64,000 bases of DNA, taken from contig NC_135245.1 of the NCBI RefSeq assembly GCF_947623445.1, positions 5,959,501 to 6,023,500 of the forward strand, given 5' to 3'. The stretch's first letter is position 1, and every line of letters begins with the position of its first letter. The position numbers and the translations under genes are program-made. Positions 12,850-24,957 of the stretch are shown piece by piece. The stretch is from Clavelina lepadiformis (lineage: Eukaryota; Chordata; Ascidiacea; Aplousobranchia; Clavelinidae). Below the pieces are notes generated by a model. That model had not been told where the DNA came from and made no database searches. It saw only the letters and a program-made list of their open reading frames with translations.

Positions 12850-15800
12850 TCATACCTTTTTATCGGACTGGACATTTTTGCTGATACTGAATCCGGCGTA
12901 TGCTCCACTGGTCCACTTTTCACTGATACTGGGAACAGAGTAAGGAGTGGGGTCCACCAAACCGTGGGTAGCTTGCAAGTTCATATTAGGGGGTACCGGG
13001 GGTACCTTCTGGTGGTATCTGTGCATATTAAGCGTGAGACAAAGTGTTACGAAACCGATCACAATCTAACACAATCAATACAATTTTCACATATCATCCT
13101 ATATGAAAACATTATCGCTAAATGAATGGCAACACTGAGCATTGGCCAACACACAAGAATAAATGTACATTGTCCAACATCCCCAATTAACATAATTTAA
13201 ATGAAAGAAGGTTAAAATTAAATAACGGTGTACGCACATGAAACCATTTTCTGATTTGCTCTTCTCAAATTTCCTGTGAAGATCTTTCTCGAAATTTCTG
13301 TAAAATTCATGTTCGTGCGGGCGAATTGTTGAGCCGGCACCTTTGGTCGAGATGTATTCCTTGCATAGGGAACTGCTTTTGCTCAGCACTTTAACACATA
13401 GCAATGTATGTTAATAAAGAACTGAATAAACGAAACAGCTTGTAAAGGAAATTGCACTACCAAATGCATTGCCTGTTGAAATTTGATCAACACGTGCAGT
13501 GAAATTATCAAAAAAACAAAAATTCGAAGAGTTAAATCGATTGTCTAAACCACAGAAAACGGCTCAGCATCAACCCCCAAAAAATAATAATAAAAGTAAA
13601 ACTAAACATCACGTACATTCTGTGCTGTCTTGTAAGCAACGAATGGAATCTCCGCATTTCTCCTCTGCAAGTAGGGCCCCGCCGTAGTAGCACAATGCCT
13701 GCGGTTAAGTACAAGTACTTACAAATGAAAGCGCTGAAGTAAACTATGTTGTTTTAGGAACATGCTAGCTGTATCCATGCGCTAGACATTTCACCATGAA
13801 GTTACCAAACTACATAAAACGGTTATATCCCAATTAATCCGAGTGTCGCACATTTGAAGTCACATATTAGGGCGACTTACGTAAGATTTATAAAATGTTT
13901 CTTTCAGCTGAAGATACTTTCGCCATTTTCCTACGATTGATTGATCATGTGATTTCAAGAAGTCGTCTGCAAGATGTCAAATAAGGTAAATATGTAAAAA
14001 ATAATGAAATAAAATAATAAATTAATCATGTAATATTTATAATGCGACTTTATGCAAGTCACAAAAATATGCTCCAAACACCGCGCAAGTATCTTGATTT
14101 CGTAGAAAACTGGCGGAGAAAAGTTTGTGAACTATGGACAATTGCCGCACTAGCGCACGAACAACGAGGGTATAATTTTAGAAATTACTAAAATGATAAC
14201 TCCAACGTGATACAAGTTTCGGGGAATTTTTGTTCAGGTAGTTTGAAAAGAAAAACGGCTTAATTTTTTTTTGACATATTTCAATACAATCGACCAGAAC
14301 TTAAAACACAATAATTGTGATAAATCAGAACCTTTTTCCAGGCATTCTCCACATGACAACTGTAAAATTGCAATAATAACACAAACCACATTAGTGTGAA
14401 GCAGTGTGCCATTATCAAAATTAAACCATTCAGCGACTCATAGGCCGTGAAATTTTACCTGCCATTTGGAAGTACTTGGAAGTTTCATTCGCGAGGCCGG
14501 CAATTAGGCTCGCTTTGTGTTTCTTTTCTACTGCTCGGGCAATCGTTACTATGCAAAACATAAGAAAGTTTTAAGAAGGTACATTTAAATAGCTGAGTAA
14601 TGCAGTATGAATAGCTTGCGTTTCGAAGCAAAATCGATTTGCTGGGAAATTAAACTTGATCGGAACCAAATTTTACTCAAGACGAATTGGTCAACAAGTG
14701 TAAAACGTGAAATTAGTGCTGCGGTACGTCTGGGTCATACCTGCACGTGTTTTTCACAGCTAGTAAATACAATTACGGTGCGGTAAGATTATGGTGTCTT
14801 AGTACCAGGTACGATTAACCACTAAACTTTTCTTCCCAATGCATAAATAAGAAGCAGGTGCACTTAATTAGCCACAGTGGTTAAAGATTTTGAAAATAAT
14901 TTTTCAACGCATCTTGTTACAGACCTTCTTGTGCTTCGGCCTGACAGCACATGATGTAACATTCAAGCACCATAGGGTCCATGTCTGAGCATTTCTCTGG
15001 GGGGTTGCTCAACCTTCCAATGTGGTTATCCTTTAAGGTTATAATAGAGATATTATGTGGCATATTTTAGGATAATAAGTGGCGGTTGAAATTGATTAAT
15101 TTTCAGTATATCAAAACGCGCTTTAAGCTTGTAGATAAAAGGAGGCGGAAACAACTTGAAGAAGTATGTTTGTTACAGGCTAATTCATTACGCTAATGAT
15201 AATACTTAATTCGCATTACACAATAAGCCGATTATGAACACAGTACTTATTGTACCTTGAATTCCTTGAACAAACCAGCTGCTTTTTTCAGAGAGGTGTG
15301 AATTTCTTTAGCATCTTCCATCTTTATTCTAGAAATTGAAAATAACTTATACAATAAACTGAGATAAAGTCTGCAAGGGGTTTAGGAGTTTGATTTGCAA
15401 CTAAATTTGAGTAAAACGCATAAAGAAATCATGCGCAAAAATAGTTTTATTCACAAAATATTAAAATACGATAAGTTTATCATTATTCTCACGCACTCGG
15501 CTTGTGCAGCGAGCTTGGCAGCATGTTTGGTGTGCCATAACGCCACGTTGATGCCCATGTTGATGAAATCAAATTCCGCGTCGTCTTCAACTCTATTAGA
15601 CTTTGTTGGTAAATGAGAAGTTTGTATACATAGTACTAAGCACACACAGAATGTACAGTCGACTATTATGTAATTACAATCGCCTGGAACCACCTTAAGT
15701 TAAGCGCAACAGGAAATTTAATGTAAGTTTTTAAATGAAAGACATAAACCAGCAGTACATTCCAAATCAATGCACGTAAGTGGCCTTGTTTGTGGGAAAA

Positions 15801-18800
15801 CAGTTGTGTTGATTGTTGCAAAATCAAACTTTTTAAATTTATGTTTAAGTGAAAAACCTTAAAGTGAGGGGCAAGTGGTAAAACAAGTAAACCTTTTCTA
15901 AAATAATTTTTCAATGATATATATAAAGGTAAAGCAATTATCGCCGAAAATATATGGCAAACTTGCCGCTATTTATGACGAAGGTGGCGGCAATTATGAC
16001 GTCGCCATCTGAAATAAATATGATTATGGCGATCGTTTGAATCAAGGTTGTAACAAGCTAGCTACCACGTATTGGACGGAATAAAATCCGCGCAGTTTGG
16101 CAGTTAGTGGTAGGAAATGTTTATTTTCAGCACAGAGAGGTGACGGTAAATGTAGCCCACCGGGAAAACATTTGTGTCTTTACAGCAAACGCCGGTACCT
16201 TGAACTCCAAGGCGTAGAGTTAGATTTAATTATAATGCAAGATATTCCTGTTCCGCACTTAAAGCACGAAGAAATTACAAAAGTGAAAACTTCGCCGGAG
16301 AAGGCTAGGTCACACAGCGCATTGATAAAGATAAGCGATTGGGTAAGGAGAATGGACATCCAAAAAGTTCACTCTGGATTTTTGGTTTAATTGAACTTAT
16401 AAGTTTGGAGTTAAAGTACAAATTAGGATAGGTTTAGGGTAGATTATAATCTTATAAAATTAAAGTTAATAAAAAACTGTGAAAAATAGTTTTGAATAAA
16501 CGATTTTTCCTTTGAAAATGTGAAATAGTGACAGCCATAAAGTTCAGCCATTTCGTGTTGCTTACACAAGGCTTCCTATCCTGAAATAACCAGCAAATAC
16601 AAGTGTCATGCACATGGATTTCGTATTATGACGTCATCACTGATGACAAATTTGCTCTTCTGCGACAAACTTAACAATTAAATACTAATGAAATTTTTCC
16701 AGCACACTCACCGACATCTATATTTTTGGTTTAAGATCAAATCGATGTCGCAATTGGCCCTTATTTAAGCTTGAAATTGAATAGATGTTAAACTTACAAA
16801 GGTGGCTTTCCAACGAAAAGAGTTTGAGTCCATTTGAACTTAAAGAAGGTCTTGAGTGTAGCTGAAGCAGCGGCTGGCGCATCTGTGCGAAAAACAAGAT
16901 TGTCATTTGGAACATCAGTTTGTTTTGATACATTTCATTTTTATGAAGCAAGCTCTCTGTAAAATAGCGTAAGGGTTTCTTTTCTGAAAACTAAAATTTT
17001 CATGTTAGATTGTGTCAGGTCAAGTAAATGTTAAAAACATTACCCATTTGTAACATGCACATGCTGTTTTCTAAACCTAATGTCTTGATTCATTGGTGCA
17101 CCCACTTATTATTAAACTCCAGGCCAAAGCTTTTAATAAAATATGAGTGTATTCTTCAAGTTCATAAGTGCCTTCTTTCAAATTTCAGCGCGGCACATAA
17201 AATAAAACGTGATAAATGCTTGTAAGAATTGCACTACGGCCGTAAAATGAAAGTTCTGGGAGCGTTACCAACACAATAGCATTGCAGCGACTCCTTTGCT
17301 TACAAACAGCACAGACTTCAGTGATTAAGCCCAATATTTTGCCGTGAGAAGGTCACTCCCGGCATTTTCGTTGAAAGAAAGGTTTAAGCAAAAAGTCGAT
17401 TGAAGGTCGCAAAATTGAAGGTCGATTACGGTGATAGTTTATCGGTTTAGGCTGCAACTTAAGACGTTAAAAATGATTATTAGCCGCCTTTGAAAATAGC
17501 ATAAGCCGTTCAAGAACGGCCATTAAACAATTACATAAGCTTCAGCCTGAAAATATAATTAAGTAATTCGAAGCAACACAGTATATATTCAAAATTTTGT
17601 GTAACAACGAATCTTTGTAAAAAACGTTGTGTACTAAACCCTGTCAAGGCCATATGCAATACAGAAAAAAGTGAAATGAGCACAGATTAAATACAGCATG
17701 TCTGAAAGCATCCAACTATCCATTCATATCTTCACACACAGCCGAGAAGAAAGTAAGCCTTGGGGCGTTTCTATAACATTTTTCGGTGGCACAAGCAAAC
17801 AGAAAGAAGATGCAGGAAATGGGACTTATTTTTTTTTCAAACGCAACCGCACCTGCCGCCATGCTCTCTAAAGTCTAAAGTAATACTAACACTGTTTAAG
17901 TGGGCGAGTTTGTACCCAATGGCGCAGCAGTTTTAAAATCTTAAGATTATTACCATCAAATGAATGTTATTGTTAATGATAAGTTAAGTTTTCCATTGTC
18001 ATGATAATTCTAAAGTTAATTTCACCAATACCCTAAGCTAAATCCCATGCAGACCAAGAAATAACAAATGTTACACGTACAATTGACAAAGACACGCTCA
18101 CGCGCCGTTCCTTAGGGGTTCGTTGTTCGATCTCAGATAGGAAGTTCAATGATAAATTAATCTTTCACGCTCCATTGTTAGTATGTTAACTATGGTGCTA
18201 GTATTCCAAAACCGATTTTAAAATCTTCATTCATTTAACTTCAACTTCCGAAGATTAGGTTTTTCAAAGCGGGTTTTCATAAAAATCGTTTAGTATGTAT
18301 TTTCTGATCAGGTACGCTAAGACGTTTTATGCTGTTATAAATTCTAGTACAGTAGCACAGCACGCAGCGTGACAGTCCCACCAGAAGTTAACACTTAGCA
18401 ATGTACAGATGTAGACTGTAGAGTGATGGATGTACACGCAGTTGCTTACTGCTCATAAGCGGAGTGTTAAAACGTTTCCTGAGTTCAAACTGCGATCTTA
18501 AATTGTATGTGAAAAATTGGTCATTGTCAAATAGCAATAGACCCTTTCCGAGTTACCGACAGCATTTTTTGGGGTGCAAGAATTTTTCGATCGCCTATAC
18601 TTCAATGGAAATTACTGACCCGCTTTTTTAAATTACAAGCGTTCTCGGCATCGGATTGCCTCCATAACTCGGAAAAGGTCAATTGCTATTCGATGTGTTA
18701 TGGTCTTTTTTGAAGGTCAGACCCTTTACTATAATGTCGAAAAGGTTTAAAATATGGCAACACTATGTACGTCAAACAAAAGATACTGCTCAATGCAAGA

Positions 18801-20973
18801 AATGTAACAAGATATTAAAGTGTGTCAGAGGCTCTACATCTTCATTGAATGCTCACATTAAAAATGTTCATGGCATTGACACCGATGAAGATTTGTTCAT
18901 TGAAGAATCTAGATTATCTCATGTTGTACCCAAAAAAAAACGTTGACTGGGACTGGATTTATTGCAAGAAAATCGATTGTGGAAGAAATTTCCAGGCTTG
19001 CTAGTGTTAATGGATAAAGTTTTCAATGTATAGCAAAAAACAAATTTTTTCAAGAAAGTTTTTACCAGACCAAATATGACAATCCTCACCCAACATCACA
19101 CGAAAAAGTCAAAAACATGGTGCTTAGTTTCTATAACAAGAAAAAAAACAAACTCACTGACAACTTCAAGTCTGCAGTAAACAAAGGTAAACGGTTGTCC
19201 CGAAGTTTGGGTGAATATACTTCTTCCCAATATACAAGATAAATGAATATCATTGTTCATGATGCCAGTCAACATAGGCCACTTGGAATGATAAGAATTT
19301 GTCATTCTCTAAATCACTCAATGATACCAGAAATGGTTAGCAAACGATTGGAAGAGTTTGGCTTGGAGTTAACTCTCCATATTGTTGGATGTACGACTGT
19401 TTATCATTGATGATAAACTTTGGAAAAGAAATATTCTCACATTCATATCATCAACAGTGCATTGCACATTGCGCTCACTTAGCAGTAAGTCATATACTTT
19501 ATTGCAAAGTAAATAAAAGTGTTCGAGATGAAGATCATAATGATGTTAGCATTGCTGAAGATGAAAATTCTGAAGAATGTGAGCTTCAAGAAATCGAAGA
19601 AAACAAGAACGAAATTAACAATATGTTTGAAAGTACTAGTGTAACAAATGAGGCACCTCAAATTACAGAACAATATTCAAAAGTTATTGCGAAAATAAGT
19701 AGAATTTGCCGAGTGTTTCGAAAATCTCCTGTTAAGAATCATAAGCTGCAGGACTTTGTCAAAAAAGAATTCGATGAAGAATTAAGTCTCATAATAGACT
19801 GTAAGACTCATTGGAACAGTCTCTTGGCTAAGATTGAACCTATTTAAAATTTAAAAACTGTATTTTTAAAGCTCTGAGAGTAATAGCCTCAACAGAAAAT
19901 TTCTTTGAAGAAGAATGGGCCATTTGTAATCTAGCTGAAGCTCTTCGCCCGCTCGAAATCATTCTGAAACTTGCATCCTCTGAAGATTTCACTTTACTCA
20001 AAGCTGACACGCACATAAAGGTCTGCTTAAAAAAACTAAGCAATGGAGGTAATCCTGTAGCTATCTGCATAAAGAAGTTTCTCATTAACCAATACATTGT
20101 TAAGAAGTTGTTTCACTGATTCTAGTTTTGTAATGTACTGCATCTCCCATCATATTCCATTGTTTATCAATTTCGCACTCACAGCATGTGATAATTGTAT
20201 AAAATTTATACTATCAATGCTTTAGGTTTAAAATTGAACAAAAAGAGCATTTTTTAGGAGAAAACCTTACAAGGTTAAAATTAATCAATCTCACCAGCAT
20301 ATCCTACGAGCCTATGCTTATGAATCATGATGTATTCATGGCAAAGCCCAAGAGCATAATTGTTCACTATTGAGTCAATGATAAAAAGTCTGCTAACTAC
20401 ATACCTATACCAATTTAGAATCTGATACATAACAGCAAGCTTCTTTTGCAGCAACTACTAACAAATATATCTACATAAGTAGCAAATTTGTATTTACCTT
20501 CTTTCTTATCCTTCTTATCTTTGTCCTTATCCTTTTCTTTGTCACCCTCAGCTGTCCCACTGCTAGTTGGCTTTTCCTGTTGCTGTTCTTGGGAACTGGA
20601 ACTTTGCTGTGGGACATGAAACAACCCCTGGATCAAAGCAAAGTATGACATGCTTGCTTCATCCATCTTCTCTGGGGATGCTGCAGGATTGTTGAAAAGG
20701 GCGAGGAGAGCATTACGTGCCGCTCGAAGGTCACTGCAAAGTGGGCATATAGTTAAGTATTTAAAAAAACATAAAATTATTTGACATTGAAAGCAAGTTT
20801 AAGCAGTTTTACATACAACAGTTCTAAATACAATTTATTATATTTCATATGAGTCTAACTTCTCATTGATACCTCATAACTTTGTTAAAATCTGCCTTCA
20901 TTGAAATCTTGCGAATGTCAAAGTTTTGGGCATTGGTGGCCTTAAAAGGATTGCGATGAAACCAATGAGCCAT
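12850..20973 (-). CDS. BROX: BROX, BRO1-domain ESCRT-associated protein (11 exons)
   Basis: BROX carries a BRO1 domain that binds ESCRT-III/CHMP subunits and acts at membranes, including nuclear-envelope rupture sites. Exons in transcript order: 20973-20873, 20733-20498, 16882-16798, 15592-15497, 15328-15256, 15030-14925, 14548-14459, 13966-13881, 13698-13617, 13388-13238, 13018-12856. All phases agree, giving 423 codons (human about 411). The start MAHWFHRNPFKAT matches the family N-terminus. Other landmarks are FINMGINVALWHTKHAAKLA, KWRKYLQLK, SLCKEY and GLVDPTPYSVPS. Exon 2 ends in an extra Gln/Ser/Lys/Asp-rich stretch of about 30 residues. After exon 11 the frame meets GTA-TGA at once: either this is the stop (end 12850), or a last exon with the CaaX motif known in vertebrate BROX was not found. 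Intron 2 (3.6 kb) holds an antisense hAT relic. Confidence 0.92.
18734..20117 (+). pseudogene. Broken hAT transposase with N-terminal BED zinc finger
   Basis: This plus-strand relic lies inside BROX intron 2, antisense to BROX. It opens with a BED-type finger (18734-18946) with the spacing C-x2-C ... H-x4-H in IWQHYVRQTKDTAQCKKCNK and NAHIKNVHG. It continues in other frames through KGKRLSRSLGEYTSSQYTR and HRPLGMIRI, the region holding the first catalytic Asp in intact relatives. The CIAHCAHLAV motif (19465-19494) and a C-terminal part (19389-19847, then 19850-20117 in a shifted frame) follow. At least two frameshifts and several stops separate these blocks. I saw no hAT C-terminal dimerisation motif downstream and could not define the termini. 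It is a dead copy of a BED-hAT (ZBED-like) transposon, not a host gene. Confidence 0.85.
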
Positions 20974-21259
20974 GGTTATATGTTAATGATCAACCTACTT
21001 TTCATATACCAATTAATTAATAAATTCTTTGTTACTCAAAACAGTCTAAAAACACAAAAATTATGTATATCAAAAAGCAAAACAGTGACTACTGTTCACA
21101 AAATGTGCAGCATTATTACGAAAAACATCATTTGCTTGCACGCATTCCAATCGACGCAAATGTTAAAATTATACTTGTCTTTTGACCAAAAAACAAAGTA
21201 TTTGGTGCCTCATCTCAAGAAAGATCTGCATGAATTGCAAAACGTCTTTACTGCTTTGG

Positions 21260-21493
21260 CTACTTTGTCACGCTGAATTTAGAAGGTGTTTTATTGGATT
21301 TCATCATGCACTCTCGGAATGCTTTTACTTCTTTTTGGCATTTGCGCCAGTCCCGATTTTCAAACATGCAATCTTGCACAGCGTAGTTCTGCTCAGTGCA
21401 ACCGGTCTTTTTTATCATGACATCAACCATGTCTTCCTCCTCATCATCATTATCACCTTTTTTATCACTTCGCTTCTCCCATTGATGACTCAT
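21260..21493 (-). CDS. COA4: COA4, twin CX9C cytochrome c oxidase assembly factor
   Basis: This single-exon frame of 77 residues encodes a small twin-CX9C protein of the mitochondrial intermembrane space, a family imported and oxidised by the MIA40 pathway. The four cysteines are at 32, 42, 52 and 62, giving exactly two C-x9-C motifs (CTEQNYAVQDC and CQKEVKAFREC) in a helical hairpin. The acidic N-terminal run DDEEED followed by a CX9C pair resembles COA4 (CHCHD8) rather than other CHCHD proteins. COA4 is needed for complex IV assembly. It lies 286 bp upstream of the BROX start on the same strand and about 1.1 kb downstream of HMBS. Family assignment is firm; the exact orthologue rests on remembered similarity. 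Confidence 0.88.
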   Translation of the reverse strand: MSHQWEKRSDKKGDNDDEEEDMVDVMIKKTGCTEQNYAVQDCMFENRDWRKCQKEVKAFRECMMKSNKTPSKFSVTK

Positions 21494-22569
21494 GTTTTAA
21501 ACATTTAACATGCAGCTGACAAATCTTGACAATGGCTGATAATCTAGATAGAAAAAAATAAAACAATACGTTTCTTAAATTGTTAATCATTTAAGTCTTA
21601 ACAAATTGCTATTTCCATCAGTTATTGAAATCAACTATAACAAAAGGCAATTGACACTGAATAACAATGCAAAACACAATGGTAATAGTAAACTTGCATG
21701 TCTAAAAATGATTGAGTGACTTAAGATGCACACAGTCAACATTTAGTGCTATTAGTTTGAACAAATACATACATACAAAACTGATCCAATATCTTGAATA
21801 CAATTTTTTTTAATGAAAATTGGGCTATGAAAACAGACATCTACTAGATAACCATGCAGCACACAAATATTACTTTTTGGTTTTAGAAGTTATATGAAGG
21901 CAATATTCTATGCATAAAAACTCATGAACATTTTAATGTATAGTGATTTGACTCTGAAAAATGCTGTTACTTATTACAGTGCAAATTCGATATGCAAAAT
22001 ATGATTTTTGTACCTTACAGACAGTTTTATTTAAGATTTCAAAGAAACTTATTGGATTGACTAGTGTAAGATCGAAAGAACTTAAAAGTGGTGTGGACTT
22101 ATTCAGATCTATAGTTATAGGTTGAAATGTTTTTCATCATCTGAAAAAGCAAGGTTATATATGTATGAATATTATTATCACTGAGCAGCAAATTTGATAC
22201 AGTAGTAGAAAGTAAACATATTGACTGAAGAAAGTAATAACTAGGAGGTATAATCTAGTCAACAAAAAGCTGAAAATTTACTCTGGTCAGCAAAAACCTG
22301 AACAAAAAGCTATAAATCATTATGATTGCTTAAACAACTATGTATATTGAATTATATTTCACACACATCATTGTAGAAAGGCAAACGTAAAAAGTAAGTA
22401 AATGACCAGATGATTTACATTAAAAACGCACTTCATATTTCCGTTAAAAATCAATTCTCTACACTTACAGAATCATATATAAATTAGATATATATATAAT
22501 GCCATCTTCTTGAATGCAGTTCTCATTATCTTTGAACATGAAAATAATCAACTCAACTTGACAACAATC
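21494..22569. other. Spacer between HMBS and COA4
   Basis: This AT-rich spacer of about 1.1 kb contains the HMBS 3' UTR and the COA4 5' region. I see no coding exon, no clear transposon ends and no RNA gene; a short TA microsatellite lies near 22485-22500. Confidence 0.6.
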
Positions 22570-23649
22570 TCAAATTGATTGATCTGGCCTTGCCAAATCT
22601 TGTTTTCTCGCTTCATCCAATATGTCTTTTGCTCCCCTCTTGAGCAAATCTAAAGCAAGATCCCGACCAAGATGTCCAGCTGCCTTCAGAATTAACTGAT
22701 TCATGAACTTATGAGTGGTTGTGATGCAAGAAAATTCAGTGCATTTATCTGGGTCAACATCTTGCACCATTGCTTGGTATTTTTCATCGAATTCTAGGGA
22801 GACATGCATTTCGTCAACCAAAGATCTTGTTCCATCTAAATTATATACACCTGCTCGAAGATACAAGTTATTGTCCTTTATCCAAGAATGAACAGCTTGT
22901 GGAACAGAGCATCCTCCACCAAGAGTCTTCAAAAATGCTCTTTCGCACACGGTCATAATAACTGTGTCACGATGGTGGAGTTGTGACACCAGTTGTATGT
23001 TATATATGTCATCCAATCGTGTTTCGATGCCTAGGGCACCTTGGCCTACAGCATACAAACACTCTTCGGGTGTAAGAATTTGAGAAATCCTATCTTCCCA
23101 ACCCATTCGCTTAACACCTGCAACCGCTAACACTATAGCCGAAAAAATTCCAGTTTCATCAAGTTTGTGCAAGCGAGTATTCAAGTTTCCACGGATGCTT
23201 TGGAACTTTAAATGAGGATACAGTTTTGTGAGCTGTGCCACTCTGCGTAGTGCACTGGTGCCAATTGTACTACCAGCTTCTAGGTCACTCAGTGTTTTGC
23301 CTTTGTTATTTGGATGCATAATGACAGCATCTCGAGGATCTTCTCGTTTGGAAACTGCAGATATTGTCAAATTCGGAGGAAGAGTTGAGGGCATATCCTT
23401 AAGAGAATTGACAACCATGTCTACCTTGTGTGCTATCAGAGCTTCTTCCAATTCTTTTGTAAATAAACTCTTTTCCCCGGTTTTGGACAAGGATTTATTC
23501 AAAATCTGGTCACCGATTGTGCTCATTTGGATAACTTCAATATTGAGGTTTTTATTGAGCTTTTTTAATTCATTGACAACCCACGTCGTTTGTATCATAG
23601 CCAGCTGACTTTTTCTAGTTCCAACTCGTACAGTAGTACATTCTGCCAT
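22570..23649 (-). CDS. HMBS: HMBS, hydroxymethylbilane synthase (porphobilinogen deaminase), intronless
   Basis: The enzyme polymerises four porphobilinogens into hydroxymethylbilane in the cytosol, the third step of haem synthesis. The 359-residue frame matches the usual animal length (about 361) from end to end with no intron. Landmarks: VRVGTRKSQLAMIQT at 7-21, SLKDMPSTLPP at 82-92, REDPRDAVIMH at 102-112 with the catalytic Asp at 107, TSALRR at 131-136 and SIRGNLNTRL at 151-160 for substrate binding, AVGQGALGIE at 200-209, and the cofactor-attachment Cys at 247 in GGGCSVP. Two normally conserved positions differ: Asn81 replaces the usual His before SLKD, and Gly244 replaces the usual Glu in LEGGC. 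The start codon follows an in-context AAGT and gives the expected N-terminus. The missing introns stand out beside intron-rich neighbours and allow a retrocopy origin. Confidence 0.96.
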   Translation of the reverse strand: MAECTTVRVGTRKSQLAMIQTTWVVNELKKLNKNLNIEVIQMSTIGDQILNKSLSKTGEKSLFTKELEEALIAHKVDMVVNSLKDMPSTLPPNLTISAVSKREDPRDAVIMHPNNKGKTLSDLEAGSTIGTSALRRVAQLTKLYPHLKFQSIRGNLNTRLHKLDETGIFSAIVLAVAGVKRMGWEDRISQILTPEECLYAVGQGALGIETRLDDIYNIQLVSQLHHRDTVIMTVCERAFLKTLGGGCSVPQAVHSWIKDNNLYLRAGVYNLDGTRSLVDEMHVSLEFDEKYQAMVQDVDPDKCTEFSCITTTHKFMNQLILKAAGHLGRDLALDLLKRGAKDILDEARKQDLARPDQSI

Positions 23650-24957
23650 ACTTCGCTGTCAAACGTAGCAAATCTGTTCTAAATGCAGCTAGGCCTATAC
23701 AGTTATAACGTAACTAAATAAGTTCTTTCACAAAGCAGTAAAGCAAAACTCCTAACAGCCTACTCAGCCAATCCTCCGCTACAATTCACCCCAGTGTCAG
23801 TAAACCATTATTTGAAGGAGTAACAATCACGTGCCACACTTGCGGCGTAACATGGGAGCGTGTGGTACCCAAAGGAATTCACCGAACGCTTAATAAATCT
23901 TTAAATTTAAAGTGAGAAGCAAATCAGAAAACAAGAGTTGCCAGTAAATATTCCGGAGAAAGGATTTTTACTAAAAAATAGTGGTTAAGCAGTCATTCTC
24001 AAAATTCTGTTAAAAATTTGACCTCCCGTGATGACGAATTTGGAGGCCATAATGACGCCACAATATAAAAAAACAATGACCTTGATGATTGGGGTTTGGG
24101 TTACAGTAGGCATGGTGGTAGGCTAGCAAACGTGTTTTGAATTGAATACATCTCCATAAGTGGATGATTAGTTGCAGCTAAAGTTTATTTCCAGCATTGG
24201 AATGCCAAAGATGACAATTCATGAATTGGTAAAACAATCTTATTTTTATGGCAGTTACCGGAGTAGTGGCAAAACCTGTCCCTAGTTTGATGTCATAAAT
24301 TTAAATCCAATTATTGTTTTGACGCAACAGAAAAGGAGCAGTAACCTGACTAGGCCTACTAGAGCAGTTGCTATAACGAAGGTTTTCATTCATTTCTTCT
24401 GAAGACGAGTTCACAACAGTTTTTTTCTAACAAGACAAGAGTTGTAATGGGTATAAATATGGTTGACTGCTGAGTAAAATATAGTTGTTTGTTTTTTGTT
24501 TATAGCTAAGCCTATTTGTTTGACTGCTGACTGTAAACTTGACCACTGACCCAACTATTATGAAGACGTTATCAAATTTTTTATGGACTTTCAATTTTTA
24601 TTCTCAATTTGGCTCAATGCTTGATATGCCACCGTTTTAAATTCAATATTATAACTGCGCTGCACTCGTTTTCAGCTGATTTAAAACCACTATCAAAATG
24701 AAATTTATAACGTCACAATGGGGAGACACGTTTAGGCACTACAGTACTACACCGGTACCGCAGCCAAGACTGAGCTGCAGCTTAACATCTACATAATGAA
24801 TCACCAGTGCAAATGCAGAACACCATCGGTGAGCTAGCTTAGGCTTAGTTAATGCAGAATATTCCTGTTATACATTTTAGTAGGCTTAAGCCAGAATTAT
24901 AGCCTATCTATTACTTGTCGGTCACACCAATGACACATATATATATGTATATACAGT

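Noticed and set aside
15493..15496. Alternative donor GTGAGA for BROX exon 4
   Set aside because: It looks stronger than GTGCGT, but using it puts exon 5 out of frame; the GTGCGT donor at 15496 keeps the conserved reading frame.
16097..16390. A 97-codon plus-strand frame in BROX intron 3
   Set aside because: It has no ATG start at its beginning, no recognisable domain and no splice context; kept only as an unexplained open frame.
23228..23608. A 126-codon plus-strand frame inside HMBS
   Set aside because: It lies wholly antisense to the conserved HMBS coding exon and has no family resemblance.
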